From the NCBI RefSeq assembly GCF_019931165.1, contig NZ_JAIOUP010000019.1, positions 1-43,218 of the forward strand: a stretch of 43,218 bases of DNA. Direction: 5' to 3'. Under the pieces are notes generated by a model. The model saw only the letters and a list, made by a program, of their open reading frames with translations. It ran no database searches and was not told where the DNA came from. The DNA is from Schnuerera sp. xch1. GTDB taxonomy: Bacteria; Bacillota; Clostridia; Tissierellales; Tepidimicrobiaceae. Position numbers and translations under genes: made by a program. Below, one piece after another: positions 7,828 to 16,997 of the stretch. Every line of letters starts with the position of its first letter. Within the stretch, counting starts at the first letter, position 1.

Positions 7828-9598
7828 TTACTTTTTCCTCCTTTTCAGTTTTCAATATAATATGTCTTTCTAAATTCATTCCTATTGCAAAATAAAAAGG
7901 TATATCAAGTTCAGAAATACTCCAATTTTCTCCTACTTCTATTAAATATCTAGAAGCTAAACCTTGTATATCCCTATAATAATCTCCATCATATTCTATA
8001 AACTTATTTTGTATTTCTGGCAACAATCTTCTTATATCTTTTTTGTTTAGCTTTAATCCTCTCAATCTACTAATAAATGGTTTTCTTTTCTCTTTAATAT
8101 ATTGTAGATTTAATAATTTCTGAGATAAAAATCCAATTAAAAATACTGCTTTTTTATCTGGAGTAGTGAAAAAATCCATATTCTCTTCAAATATACTATC
8201 AAACATTTCTTCCTTAGAATCATAGTCTTTTATATCCCATTTTAGCTTTTCCATTAAATCTATTTTCCCCCTTTCTTTAAATAAAACTCTTAATGTTCTT
8301 AAGTACATCAAAAACCCATAGGACTTTATAGTTTCAAAATAATAGTATTTCCCTTCATCTTCGTTGAACTTTTCAATAATATGATTACAAATATGTTGAA
8401 TTAAAAATTTATAATCTATTTCTTTATTAGAAAGAATAATATCTACAGTTTCTAAAAAATATCTATTATACGTCTTCCTTGGAAATAACCTATTTAAATA
8501 TGAAAAATCAACTTTAATTTTCTCGCTTTTTTCGTTAGTTTTTAATACTAAATTTACCTTTTCCATATCAGCATATATTTTCTTAAATCTAGAAGGTAAA
8601 ATTTCTTGTACATCAAGTTTTATATTCAAAGCTGCATTATTAACTTCATAAAATAACATATCAAAAGTTGCATAATCCTCAATCTTTGAAAGTCTTTTGA
8701 TAATCATTTCTTCGACATTTTGATATTTGCTGTCAATATTATCTACATTTATATTTGACAATGTCTTTAATATTTTCTCCAATTTCTTTCTATAAAGTAG
8801 TTTAGGAATCAAATAGAAATCTCTTCCTTGAAATTTAAAACTCAACTTTTCATCAAGATATCTCTTACCTAATTCAAGTTCGACTGCACATTCTTGACAT
8901 ACTGGGAAATTCCTCCATGAATCTAATTTATTAAATCCTCCAGATACATATCCGCGTTTATCTACAGTATAGAACTTGAAAATATTCGCATTTCCAAATA
9001 CCTCATCTTTCATTTCTTTACATATAGAACAATGTTTATTTTTGCCTTTAGATATCTTTTTATCTATCAAATAATAATTTCTAATAGCTCCTTTTTTAAC
9101 TTTGTCTTTAAATATTTCTAGATCCCCAACATATTTGTCATCATAAACTACGGTTAATATATAACCCTTCTTGCTATTCTCTATATTGGCATTAATATCA
9201 TTTAGTATATATTCAGAATTAATTATAAGACAATTATATATTTTCTTAATATCATCTACTCCTTCATACTCTTCAAATCTAATAATTGTTTCTTTAAAAC
9301 ATTTTAGTATTTTTTTATTAAAAGTTTTTTTAGAAGTTGTTATTTTAGAAGTAGGAGTATAATCTGCCCCATTACTAGAACCTTTTTTATAAAGATATCT
9401 TGATACAAATTCTTTCTTGAATTCAGTCACATTTATGCCTGTGTACTTAAAATCTTTATCTACAGTAATTTCTAAAACTGTACTGTATACACCTGTCTTA
9501 TTAGGATTTTCAACAAAAATATCTAACATATCACCTCCATTTTTCATAATAGTTTCTTTTTTCATTTTACCAAGTTCACAAACTGCACTTAATTCCAT
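7820..9598 (-). CDS. cas8b: Type I-B Cascade large subunit Cas8b (Csh1 family, TM1802-like)
   Basis: About 592 residues. It is the large subunit expected to recognise the PAM and recruit Cas3. A zinc-binding pair is visible at C190/C193 (HCSICKE) and C234/C237 (FPVCQEC), typical of Csh1. The rest is poorly conserved, as usual for Cas8, and the assignment also rests on its place between cas6 and cas7. I chose the ATG at 9598, which has GGGGGGTG 6 nt upstream. The in-frame TTG at 9613 would start on top of that site. It ends overlapping cas7 by 8 bp. Confidence 0.92.
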   Translation of the reverse strand: MELSAVCELGKMKKETIMKNGGDMLDIFVENPNKTGVYSTVLEITVDKDFKYTGINVTEFKKEFVSRYLYKKGSSNGADYTPTSKITTSKKTFNKKILKCFKETIIRFEEYEGVDDIKKIYNCLIINSEYILNDINANIENSKKGYILTVVYDDKYVGDLEIFKDKVKKGAIRNYYLIDKKISKGKNKHCSICKEMKDEVFGNANIFKFYTVDKRGYVSGGFNKLDSWRNFPVCQECAVELELGKRYLDEKLSFKFQGRDFYLIPKLLYRKKLEKILKTLSNINVDNIDSKYQNVEEMIIKRLSKIEDYATFDMLFYEVNNAALNIKLDVQEILPSRFKKIYADMEKVNLVLKTNEKSEKIKVDFSYLNRLFPRKTYNRYFLETVDIILSNKEIDYKFLIQHICNHIIEKFNEDEGKYYYFETIKSYGFLMYLRTLRVLFKERGKIDLMEKLKWDIKDYDSKEEMFDSIFEENMDFFTTPDKKAVFLIGFLSQKLLNLQYIKEKRKPFISRLRGLKLNKKDIRRLLPEIQNKFIEYDGDYYRDIQGLASRYLIEVGENWSISELDIPFYFAIGMNLERHIILKTEKEEKVNE

Positions 9599-9615
9599 AC
9601 ATTCACCCCCCAACT

Positions 9616-10353
9616 TTATATAACTTCGACACAGCCAAATCCTTGACTGTTCTTGCTGCCTAATCCTGTTCCTATTCCCATTTGTAGCAAAGGAACTGGA
9701 CCCTTCATGATAAATTTTCCTGAATATCCTTTTATAACGAAATCTTTATATTTCACTACAGAAAGTTTTGTTTTACTTATAGGCTCTATTTCAACGTCTT
9801 CTTCAGGAGCATCTTTCAAATAATAAGCCTTGTATTTATTCTTTAAATTACTACTTACTATTTCCGAAAATTTCCCTTCCTGAGGATTAAAATAATAAGT
9901 GAACTTCTTCCCATCTTTTCTATATAATGTGCTATATGTCACTATTGGAGATAAAGTCTTGATCTTTATTTGATTGTTTTCAATGTTTTCTTGTTTAACT
10001 GCTAATTCCTTTACTCTTAAGGTATTGTTCCCTAATTTGATTGTTTGACTTGATAATAAATTGTTTCCTATGGAATTACTAAATTCATTATAATAAGAAG
10101 ATATTGTAAGTTTAATAGGCCCATAAAATATAATTTTTCCTTCTTCTTTATCTAAATAAAACTTGCCCATCAGTCTAGAAAATGTAAACATTTTATATGT
10201 TCTGTTCTCTTTTTGGAATCCTTCCTCGTGCAGAAAAGTGGATATTTCTTCTTCTAATTGATTATATAGCATAGCTTGAATAATATGGTTATATTGAATT
10301 GATAGTATGGTTTCATTTCCTTTTACCGGTTCTAAAATCAAAGTTTCCTTCAT
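9616..10353 (-). CDS. cas6: CRISPR RNA endoribonuclease Cas6
   Basis: A 245-residue RAMP endonuclease that cuts the pre-crRNA inside each repeat, leaving the ATTGAAAC 5' handle. The C-terminal glycine-rich loop GIGTGLGSKNSQGFGCVEV is diagnostic. H23 in the N-terminal helix (YNHIIQAML) is a candidate general base by position. It is the first gene of the cas operon. Its ATG has GAGGTG 7 nt upstream, and 17 bp separate it from cas8. No convincing promoter was found in the 190 bp upstream. Confidence 0.94.
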   Translation of the reverse strand: MKETLILEPVKGNETILSIQYNHIIQAMLYNQLEEEISTFLHEEGFQKENRTYKMFTFSRLMGKFYLDKEEGKIIFYGPIKLTISSYYNEFSNSIGNNLLSSQTIKLGNNTLRVKELAVKQENIENNQIKIKTLSPIVTYSTLYRKDGKKFTYYFNPQEGKFSEIVSSNLKNKYKAYYLKDAPEEDVEIEPISKTKLSVVKYKDFVIKGYSGKFIMKGPVPLLQMGIGTGLGSKNSQGFGCVEVI

Positions 10354-10544
10354 TATTTTACACCTCTTAACCTATCATTTGTTTTTTCCTATACTACTTC
10401 TACATATTTCTTTAAATCCCTCTTTTTTTCTAATATTTTCTCAATATTTTAAATTTCTCTTCTAGTTGGCAGAATATTATTTACATTCCTTTCCATATAA
10501 TATAAACTATTCTTAAGTACATAATAAACATGCGAGGTGATATT

Positions 10545-11780
10545 TTGGATAAATTCAACGATACTTTAGACAAATATGCTAATCTTTGTGTCAAGGTAGG
10601 TATCAACATACAGAAGGGTCAACCTTTAGTTGTTAATGCTCCTGTTGAAGGGGCTGATTTTGTAAGACTTGTGGCAAAACATGCTTATGCTGCAGGCGCG
10701 AAGGAAGTTCATGTTAATTGGAATGATGGAGATTTAACCAAGATGAAATACGAAAATGCTCCTATGGAGGTTTTTGAGAACTTTCCAAAATGGTATGCAG
10801 ATGGGCTAGAGGAATATGCTGAAGATGGAGCAGGTTTTCTTTCTATTTCAGCTCAGGACCCACAATTGTTAAAGGATGCGGATCCTAAGAAGATTGCTGC
10901 AAACAACAAGGCTTCTTCAATGGCTTTAAAAGAATTCAGGAGATACACCATGAATGATTTAAATGCATGGTGTATTATGTCTATTCCTACCAAGGATTGG
11001 GCAAAAAGAGTATTCCCAGATGTTTCAGAAGATGAAGCAATGAAGAAGCTATGGGATGCCATATTTAAGGCTACACGTATGTATGAAAATAATCCAGTTA
11101 AGGCTTGGAAAGATCATCTAACCAATTTAGAAGAAAAAGTAAACTACCTAAATGAAAAAAATTTTAAAAAGTTGTATTATAAGTCGTCAAATGGTACTGA
11201 TTTAGAAATAGAATTACCAGAAGGACATATCTGGGCTGGTGGTGGAGGCAAAAATGAGAAAGATGTATATTTTGTTGCCAACATGCCAACAGAGGAAGTC
11301 TTTACTATGCCTCATAAGACTGGAGTTAATGGAGTTGTCTATAGTACAAAACCATTGAATTACGGTGGCAATCTAATTGATAACTTTAAATTAACTTTTA
11401 AAGATGGAAAAGTTGTAGATTTTGAAGCAAAAAAAGGTTACGAAGTATTAAAAGATCTATTAGCCTTAGATGAAGGTGCAAAAAGATTAGGAGAAGTCGC
11501 ATTGGTTCCTTATGATTCTCCAATTTCCAAAGCTAATATAGTATTCTATAACACATTGTTTGACGAAAATGCATCATGTCACTTTGCTCTTGGTAAGGCT
11601 TATCCTACCAATATAAAAGGTGGCGCAGATATGAATGAAGAACAATTGGATAAAGCAGGAGTCAATGATTCTCTGACTCATGTGGATTTCATGGTAGGAT
11701 CCAAGGATTTAAACATAATTGGAAAAACCAAAGATGGCAAAAAAGTTCAAATATTTAAAGATGGCAACTGGGCATTTTAA
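10545..11780 (+). CDS. Aminopeptidase, peptidase family M29
   Basis: About 411 residues, the usual length of AmpS/PepS/AmpT metallo-aminopeptidases, which trim N-terminal residues from cytosolic peptides. The five metal ligands known in the Thermus enzyme have counterparts near E251 (PTEEVFTMPH), E317 (LGEVALVP), H346 (ENASCHFALG), H379 and D381 (THVDFMVGS). The start is taken as the TTG at 10545 because GAGGTGA lies at 10534-10540. The ATG at 10530 lies upstream of that site and is unlikely. It is transcribed away from the cas operon and ends at a strong terminator, so it is probably monocistronic. The POT peptide transporter lies next to it on the other strand. Confidence 0.93.
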   Translation: MDKFNDTLDKYANLCVKVGINIQKGQPLVVNAPVEGADFVRLVAKHAYAAGAKEVHVNWNDGDLTKMKYENAPMEVFENFPKWYADGLEEYAEDGAGFLSISAQDPQLLKDADPKKIAANNKASSMALKEFRRYTMNDLNAWCIMSIPTKDWAKRVFPDVSEDEAMKKLWDAIFKATRMYENNPVKAWKDHLTNLEEKVNYLNEKNFKKLYYKSSNGTDLEIELPEGHIWAGGGGKNEKDVYFVANMPTEEVFTMPHKTGVNGVVYSTKPLNYGGNLIDNFKLTFKDGKVVDFEAKKGYEVLKDLLALDEGAKRLGEVALVPYDSPISKANIVFYNTLFDENASCHFALGKAYPTNIKGGADMNEEQLDKAGVNDSLTHVDFMVGSKDLNIIGKTKDGKKVQIFKDGNWAF

Positions 11781-11810
11781 TCAAAATAGAAACAACTTTA
11801 ACTAACTAAT

Positions 11811-11861
11811 AAAAAACCCTTTTCATTGTTTTGAACTAAGAAACAACAAAAGGGTTTTTTT
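11811..11861 (+). terminator. Intrinsic terminator of the M29 aminopeptidase gene
   Basis: AAAAAACCCTTTT (11811-11823) pairs with AAAAGGGTTTTTT (11848-11860). An inner TTGTTT/AAACAA stem lengthens the hairpin, and a T7 run follows. The A-rich left arm means it could also stop transcription on the minus strand, from the convergent POT transporter gene. Confidence 0.85.
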
Positions 11862-11952
11862 ATTATATGAGATTTTATATACAAATACATAATTATTTTT
11901 TATACAATACTAATATCTCTTATTATTTATGTGTGATTTTCTCTAGTTCAGT

Positions 11953-13308
11953 TTAAGCAATAACTTCTTCAGCTATGCCATTTTTCTCTTCGTCTTCTAT
12001 GACTAAGCTGTTTAACTTTCTATCTAATGACCAAAGAATAACACTTGCTGCAATAGAAATAGCTGCGATTACAAAATATACACTTGCGAAATCAAACTTT
12101 AATGTGAATTCATATACCCATCCATAAGATTTTCCTGCAAAGAAAACAACAAGTACCCAAACACTCATCATTGTTGATAATAATCTAGGAGGAGCAAATT
12201 TACTGATAAACGAATTTCCAAGTGGTGAGAATACCATTTCACCAAGAGATAAAACAACACCAAATGCAAAGATCCAAACAAGTGATGCAAGGTTTTCACC
12301 TCTTATGATATCCGCCATTGCAAAAATTACGTAAGATACTCCTAATAGCGACATACCTAAAGCAGTTTTCTTAAACATACTTAAGTCTCCCTGAGGTCTA
12401 CTAGCTAGTTTTGTCCACAATTTACCAAGGATTGGTCCTAATGTGATACATGATAATGCATTTAATGAATCGAACCAAGCTGTTGGAACTTCAAAGTTGC
12501 CTATTGTCCAATCAGCAAATCCATTTACTCCACCCCAGTAATAGTATACAGGCATATATGCCAAATACCAAAATACCCAGAAAATTATGGAAAAGAAAGA
12601 TACTAATATAATAGCAGCAACTCTTTTCTTTTCTATAGTTGTTAAAGGTTTCTTTTCCTCTTGTTTACTCTCTGCTATTTCTTTCTTTTCATCAATTTTG
12701 AATGGCTTCTTACCTGCTTCGCCTAAGAATCTCCATCCGAAAATAAACCAAATAGCATCAATGAACATCATAATTGCGCAAATTAAGAAACAAAAAGCAT
12801 ATCCTTGAGTTCCTACAAGTAAACCAATAATTGTTGTACCGATGAAAGAACCAATGTTGACGAAAGAATACTGAATTGAGAATGAACTATCTAATTCTCT
12901 TGGATCATCAAAAAGTCTACCTGTAATAGCGTTTGTCTGACATTTAAATAAACCTGTTCCAATAGAAACTAATATAATCATTAAATTAACCATAGTAGCA
13001 CTTGTAGCCTGCCATCCTACTAGATAACCAGCTCCCATAAAAACCATTCCGATTGGGACAAGATATCTAGCACCTACAATACGATCAGAAATATATCCCC
13101 CAATTAATGGTGCAAGATAAGTAAACGCAACTAAGTTTGCAGACATCTTTGCTCCATCTGCAGCTGAAAGGCCAAGTCCTCCATTCACTACACTATCAAC
13201 TACAAATACTGCAAGTAACCATTTTGCTGAGTAAAATGCAAATCTTTCCAATGTAAAAGCAAGTGAGCATACATAAAACCCAAATGGTCTTCTTCCTGTG
13301 TTTTCCAT
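11953..13308 (-). CDS. POT/PTR family proton-coupled peptide transporter
   Basis: About 451 residues with about 12-14 hydrophobic segments. It has the family motif near the N-terminus (LERFAFYSAKWLL, matching ExxERFxYY) and the FSIQYSFVNIGSF motif. This family imports di- and tripeptides with protons. The start is set at the ATG at 13308 (MENTGRR), with AGGAGG 7 nt upstream; an upstream in-frame ATG at 13377 has no ribosome site. A peptide importer beside a cytosolic aminopeptidase suggests peptide use as a carbon or nitrogen source. A promoter lies about 200 bp upstream, leaving a long untranslated leader. Confidence 0.9.
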   Translation of the reverse strand: MENTGRRPFGFYVCSLAFTLERFAFYSAKWLLAVFVVDSVVNGGLGLSAADGAKMSANLVAFTYLAPLIGGYISDRIVGARYLVPIGMVFMGAGYLVGWQATSATMVNLMIILVSIGTGLFKCQTNAITGRLFDDPRELDSSFSIQYSFVNIGSFIGTTIIGLLVGTQGYAFCFLICAIMMFIDAIWFIFGWRFLGEAGKKPFKIDEKKEIAESKQEEKKPLTTIEKKRVAAIILVSFFSIIFWVFWYLAYMPVYYYWGGVNGFADWTIGNFEVPTAWFDSLNALSCITLGPILGKLWTKLASRPQGDLSMFKKTALGMSLLGVSYVIFAMADIIRGENLASLVWIFAFGVVLSLGEMVFSPLGNSFISKFAPPRLLSTMMSVWVLVVFFAGKSYGWVYEFTLKFDFASVYFVIAAISIAASVILWSLDRKLNSLVIEDEEKNGIAEEVIA

Positions 13309-13505
13309 TTTCATTCCTCCTTTGAAAAATTTAGATACGCAAGTGTGTATTTTGTGTATTTTAAAAACCATATACATTCATATTAGTTAATAAAGAATGC
13401 AATGGTTTCAAATACCGCAAGTAATAGTTATTAATATAATTCCTTCTCCAGCTTATTTGTTAAAAAAATAACTTATCATCTTCCTACACTCGTTCCAGCC
13501 TTAAT

Positions 13506-13534
13506 ATAATAGCACAAAATTATCATTTATACAA
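13506..13534 (-). promoter_or_regulatory. Probable promoter of the POT transporter
   Basis: On the minus strand TTGTAT (13529-13534), a 17-nt spacer and TATTAT (13506-13511). Start of transcription near 13499 gives a leader of about 190 nt before the ATG at 13308. I recognise no known riboswitch or T-box motif in that leader. Confidence 0.5.
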
Positions 13535-13552
13535 GATAAAATAGAAAAGTTT

Positions 13553-14044
13553 TTAATTGAAATCTTTTGTTCTTTTAAGTGCTGCATACAGTATTACAGA
13601 AGAAACTGCTCCCAATAAACCTTGAGCTATATTGCCCGGTATAGATGCTATTGCTCCTTGACCATACATAAACATTTCTGGTATAAAATACCCAAAGGCC
13701 ATAAATATTCCACCTATTGTTGTAGCTATTATTGGCTTTTGTTTCCCTATTTTTGTTTCCAATATACTCCCCGCTATAAATCCTTCTAATCCTTTAACTA
13801 CAAGTGTAATAGGTACATAATGAGTATACCCTAATAATAAATCTGCCATCGCAGAACCAACTCCACCTACTATTAATCCGCCTTTTCTACCCATAATAAG
13901 GGCAGCTATAAATACAACCATATCACCTAAGTTTAAATACCCATTAGTCCCAATTGTTGGTATATGAATTACCATGGTCATTACCGTTGTTAATGCTATA
14001 AGTACTGCATATCTTATCAATGTTGTTAAGTTTGAATTCTTCAT
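13553..14044 (-). CDS. ECF transporter S-component (membrane substrate-binding subunit)
   Basis: A 163-residue membrane protein with about five to six hydrophobic segments and the S-component pattern: a hydrophobic N-terminal helix, GYLNLGDMVVFIAALIMGR, GSAMADLL and a glycine-rich C-terminal helix. S-components capture a vitamin or its precursor and dock on a shared EcfAA'T energising module, which is not in this window. The substrate cannot be told from sequence; some relatives carry hydroxymethylpyrimidine, queuosine or folate precursors. The ATG has AAAGGAGG 8 nt upstream. A 13-bp perfect dyad lies at 14077-14114 in its upstream region. Confidence 0.85.
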   Translation of the reverse strand: MKNSNLTTLIRYAVLIALTTVMTMVIHIPTIGTNGYLNLGDMVVFIAALIMGRKGGLIVGGVGSAMADLLLGYTHYVPITLVVKGLEGFIAGSILETKIGKQKPIIATTIGGIFMAFGYFIPEMFMYGQGAIASIPGNIAQGLLGAVSSVILYAALKRTKDFN

Positions 14045-14076
14045 TTAAAATGCCTCCTTTATTAATCAATATATGT

Positions 14077-14114
14077 ATGGATACAATTATAAGTTCTATA
14101 TTAATTGTATCCAT
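14077..14114 (-). promoter_or_regulatory. 13-bp perfect inverted repeat upstream of the ECF S-component gene
   Basis: ATGGATACAATTA (14077-14089) and its exact complement (14102-14114) are separated by 12 nt. It begins 32 bp upstream of the start codon and has no T run. It could be an operator for a repressor sensing the transported vitamin, or a 5'-UTR hairpin. It matches no regulator site I can name. Confidence 0.55.
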
Positions 14115-14166
14115 TTATAGAGTAACACTTCCATGACGCTTTTTCAATATTTATTATTTTTTTTTA

Positions 14167-14219
14167 AAAAAATAATCCAGGCTAAAATCTCTAAGAGACC
14201 TTAATCTGGATTATTTTTT
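14167..14219 (-). terminator. Terminator of the hemerythrin gene
   Basis: AAAAAATAATCCAG (14167-14180) pairs perfectly with CTGGATTATTTTTT (14206-14219). On the minus strand the right part of the stem ends in T6, just after the hemerythrin stop codon. The symmetric A/T flanks make it potentially bidirectional. Confidence 0.85.
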
Positions 14220-14223
14220 CCAT

Positions 14224-14637
14224 TTAAAATATTCCCTTTTTATTTAAGAATTCTTTATAATCCATATCCACTTTCAATATATGGTTCTCTATCCAATTTG
14301 CGATAAATACGATTAAATCCATCCCAACTTTTTGCTGCTTCTCATCTGCACTTTCTTCATCTATAGATTCAACCTTAGATATAAATGAATCATGATGTCT
14401 TTTATGTTGATCAAATTTAGGATATCCATTTTCTCTTATAAGCTTTTCCTCATATTCAAAATGATATACTGCGTAATCTCTCATCTTATGTAAAGCTAAA
14501 ATCAATTCATCATATCTATCTATGCCATCTTTTATGGATACAATATCATAAAGGGAATTACCAATTCTAAATAATTCTTTATGTTGTTCATCAATGCTTT
14601 TGACATTTACACTAAAATCTTCTTTCCATTTGAACAT
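14224..14637 (-). CDS. Bacteriohemerythrin
   Basis: About 137 residues forming a four-helix bundle that binds a di-iron site and O2. All seven expected ligands are present: H19 (DEQH), H59 and E63 (YHFEYEE), H78 and H82 (QHKRHH), H119 and D124 (NHILKVDMDY). In anaerobes such proteins are thought to store or scavenge oxygen. I chose the ATG at 14637, since GAGGAGA lies 7 nt before it; the TTG at 14643 abuts that site. The gene stands alone with its own terminator. Confidence 0.95.
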   Translation of the reverse strand: MFKWKEDFSVNVKSIDEQHKELFRIGNSLYDIVSIKDGIDRYDELILALHKMRDYAVYHFEYEEKLIRENGYPKFDQHKRHHDSFISKVESIDEESADEKQQKVGMDLIVFIANWIENHILKVDMDYKEFLNKKGIF

Positions 14638-14827
14638 ATCCAATCTCCTCTTTATTTAGTTATTTTATCCTCTATTTAATATTATTTTATACTATAGTTA
14701 TACTATTTGAAAGGATAAATAAATTATATTGATATTAAATAATAGTTTATTTATAATTATTATAGGGTAGATATATGTAAAAATTTTAATCTTTAGTCCA
14801 ATATTCTAAATGTTAGGAGGGGTTGTA

Positions 14828-15502
14828 ATGGAAGAAAGGTATGTTCCTGAAATAAAATCACAATTACGATCTAGAATAATAGAAGTTCCGAAAGTTATAT
14901 ACAAAGCGACTGGAATAAAAATATTAGGTACCAGAATTAAATCCCTGTTATTTTCAACTGATGTAGCAATTATTAAAAATACAAACGCTAATTCCATTAT
15001 TGCTGTATATCCCTTTACTCCTCAATTATCAATTACCCAAGCTATATTAGAGGTAGCTCCTATCCCTGTATTTGCAGGAGTAGGCGGAGGACTAACCACG
15101 GGAACAAGGTCTGTAAATATTGCACTCCAAGCTGAATTAATGGGCGCCTATGGTGTAGTAGTAAATGCTCCGACCTCTAATGATGTAATTAATGAAATAT
15201 ATAATACAATCGATATACCTATAATTGCCACAGTAGCAACTGATAAAGATGATTATAAAGGGAAATTAGATGCAGGTGCTAGGATTTTGAATATATCTGG
15301 AGGTTCCAAGACTGCAGATATAGTAAAAAAAATTAGACATGAATACGGAAAAGAACTGCCTATAATCGCTACTGGCGGTCCAACGGATGAAAGCATCCTT
15401 AAAACCATTGAGTCGGGAGCTAATGCTATTACTTATACGCCACCTTGTACTGCTGATATATTTGCCAATGTTATGGATAAATATAGGGAAAAAAAGGATT
15501 AA
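14828..15502 (+). CDS. TIM-barrel protein, putative hydrolase/nitronate-monooxygenase-like, function unknown
   Basis: About 224 residues. The pattern of hydrophobic strands each followed by a glycine or acidic loop (IIAVYPF, IPVFAGVGGGLTTG, AYGVVVNAP, PIIATVAT, ARILNISGG, LPIIATGGPTDES) is a beta/alpha barrel. It resembles small Clostridial proteins usually labelled hydrolase, and distantly the phosphate-binding barrels related to 2-nitropropane dioxygenase. GGxxTGTR and ATGGPTDES look like phosphate-binding loops. The start is the ATG at 14828 with AGGAGGGG 5 nt upstream. It ends in a terminator shared with the convergent symporter gene. I cannot assign a reaction. Confidence 0.7.
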   Translation: MEERYVPEIKSQLRSRIIEVPKVIYKATGIKILGTRIKSLLFSTDVAIIKNTNANSIIAVYPFTPQLSITQAILEVAPIPVFAGVGGGLTTGTRSVNIALQAELMGAYGVVVNAPTSNDVINEIYNTIDIPIIATVATDKDDYKGKLDAGARILNISGGSKTADIVKKIRHEYGKELPIIATGGPTDESILKTIESGANAITYTPPCTADIFANVMDKYREKKD

Positions 15503-15525
15503 AAAAGCCCATTACGGGCTTTTTT
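15501..15525. terminator. Bidirectional terminator between convergent genes
   Basis: AAAAAAGCCC, loop ATTA, then CGGGCTTTTTT. It overlaps the stop codon of the barrel gene (15500-15502) and touches that of the symporter (15524-15526). T runs on both strands serve both genes. Confidence 0.9.
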
Positions 15526-16909
15526 AATCTTCATATACATGTTTTCCGCGTTTCAACTTCCTTTCCTCTATATATTTTGTTTGAAAAAATTCTTTAGTAA
15601 GTTTAATAACAACTCCACCTAATCCTAATAATCCTATTAAGTTTGGTATCGCCATTAAACCATTTAATGTATCTGCTAAAGCCCATAAAAATTCAAGCCC
15701 ACCAATTGCTCCAACAAATACGAATGGTATAAAGATAATTCTATAGATTTTTATAGATTTAGGTCCAGCTATATATTCAATACATCTTTCACCGTAATAT
15801 TCCCAACCAAGAATAGTTGAAAATGCAAATAATGTTAACCCTATAGTAACTATATATCTACCACCAGAAACTGCTGAATCAAACGCTGAAGTAGTAAGTT
15901 CTGCTCCCGACACACCGGTGTTCCATAAACCAGACATTACAATTGTAAGAGCAGTCAATGTACAAATGCATATTGTATCCACGAAAACTTCAAATACTCC
16001 CCATAGACCTTGACGAACTGGGTGGTCTGTAGTTGCTGCAGCATGAGCTATAGGTGCACTACCTAGACCAGCTTCATTTGTAAATACTCCACGAGCAACT
16101 CCATATCTTATAGCCATTGTTACTGTAGCTCCAGTAAATCCTCCTGCTGCTGCTGTACCTGTAAAGGCATTTTCGAAGATTAGCTTAAATGCAGCAGGTA
16201 TTGCAGTAGCATTTGAAAGTATTATATATAAAGCACCAAGAATATAAAAAGCTGCCATAAAAGGTACCATTTTTTCAGTTATAGCTCCTATTCTTTTAAT
16301 TCCTCCTATAGTAACCAACCCTGCTAATATTGCTAATACTATTCCAGTAATTATTGGATTTATATTAAAAGTCGTATTTAATGATTCCGCTACTGAATTT
16401 GATTGAACCATATTTCCTATACCAAAAGCTGCTAATGCTCCAAATATTGCAAAAATTGTCGCTAACCAATTCCAGCCTAAACCATTCTTAATATAATACA
16501 TTGGACCTCCATTAAAACGTCCATCTTCCGTCTTTTCTCTGTATTTGATTGATAGTACAACTTCTGAAAATTTAGTGGTCATTCCAAATAGTGCCGCTAT
16601 CCACATCCAAAATACTGCTCCAGGTCCTCCTGTCGCAATGGCAGTTGCAACACCTGCTATATTACCAGTACCTACTGTAGCTGCAAGAGCAGTAGATACA
16701 GCCTGAAAAGCACTTATCTCTCCTTCTCCATCATTATCTTTGGAAAACATTTTCATCAATGTGCTATTTAATATATAGCCTAGTTTTCGGATTGAAAAGA
16801 AACCTGTTCTTACTGTAAAATAAACCCCTACGCCTACAAGTAAAATCAGCATAGGTGGTCCCCATACAAAATCATTAACAATAGAATTAATTTCCATTAA
16901 AAAGTCCAT
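15524..16909 (-). CDS. Sodium:amino acid symporter, AGCS family (alanine/glutamine type)
   Basis: 461 residues with about 10-11 membrane segments. Family signatures include FQAVSTALAATVGTGNIAGV, GGPGAVFWMW, NGGPMYYI and FTNEAGLGSAPIAHAAA. AGCS proteins import alanine, glycine or glutamine with Na+. The next genes upstream on the same strand encode a GlnK/GlnL-type two-component system. In Bacillus subtilis GlnKL activates glsA-glnT, and GlnT is an AGCS symporter. Glutamine uptake is therefore the preferred guess here, though no glutaminase gene is visible. The ATG has GGGAGGT 6 nt upstream, and a separate promoter lies in the 88-bp gap. Confidence 0.92.
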   Translation of the reverse strand: MDFLMEINSIVNDFVWGPPMLILLVGVGVYFTVRTGFFSIRKLGYILNSTLMKMFSKDNDGEGEISAFQAVSTALAATVGTGNIAGVATAIATGGPGAVFWMWIAALFGMTTKFSEVVLSIKYREKTEDGRFNGGPMYYIKNGLGWNWLATIFAIFGALAAFGIGNMVQSNSVAESLNTTFNINPIITGIVLAILAGLVTIGGIKRIGAITEKMVPFMAAFYILGALYIILSNATAIPAAFKLIFENAFTGTAAAGGFTGATVTMAIRYGVARGVFTNEAGLGSAPIAHAAATTDHPVRQGLWGVFEVFVDTICICTLTALTIVMSGLWNTGVSGAELTTSAFDSAVSGGRYIVTIGLTLFAFSTILGWEYYGERCIEYIAGPKSIKIYRIIFIPFVFVGAIGGLEFLWALADTLNGLMAIPNLIGLLGLGGVVIKLTKEFFQTKYIEERKLKRGKHVYED

Positions 16910-16941
16910 ATTATACCTCCCTTTTATTTATCGTTTACAAG

Positions 16942-16970
16942 TATATAATATAGACTTCAATAAACTACAA
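16942..16970 (-). promoter_or_regulatory. Candidate promoter of the AGCS symporter
   Basis: On the minus strand TTGTAG (16965-16970), 17 nt, TATATA (16942-16947). One TTTTGT sequence overlaps the -35 side (16968-16973). From memory the Bacillus GlnL site is a direct repeat of TTTTGT spaced by 4 nt; only one copy is exact here, so GlnL control is suggestive only. Confidence 0.4.
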
Positions 16971-16997
16971 AAACCTAACTCAATTTTCTGAATTATT

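Noticed and set aside
10354-10544. Promoters for the cas operon and the aminopeptidase gene
   Set aside because: TATAAT-like boxes exist on both strands, but no -35 box at 16-18 nt was good enough to name.
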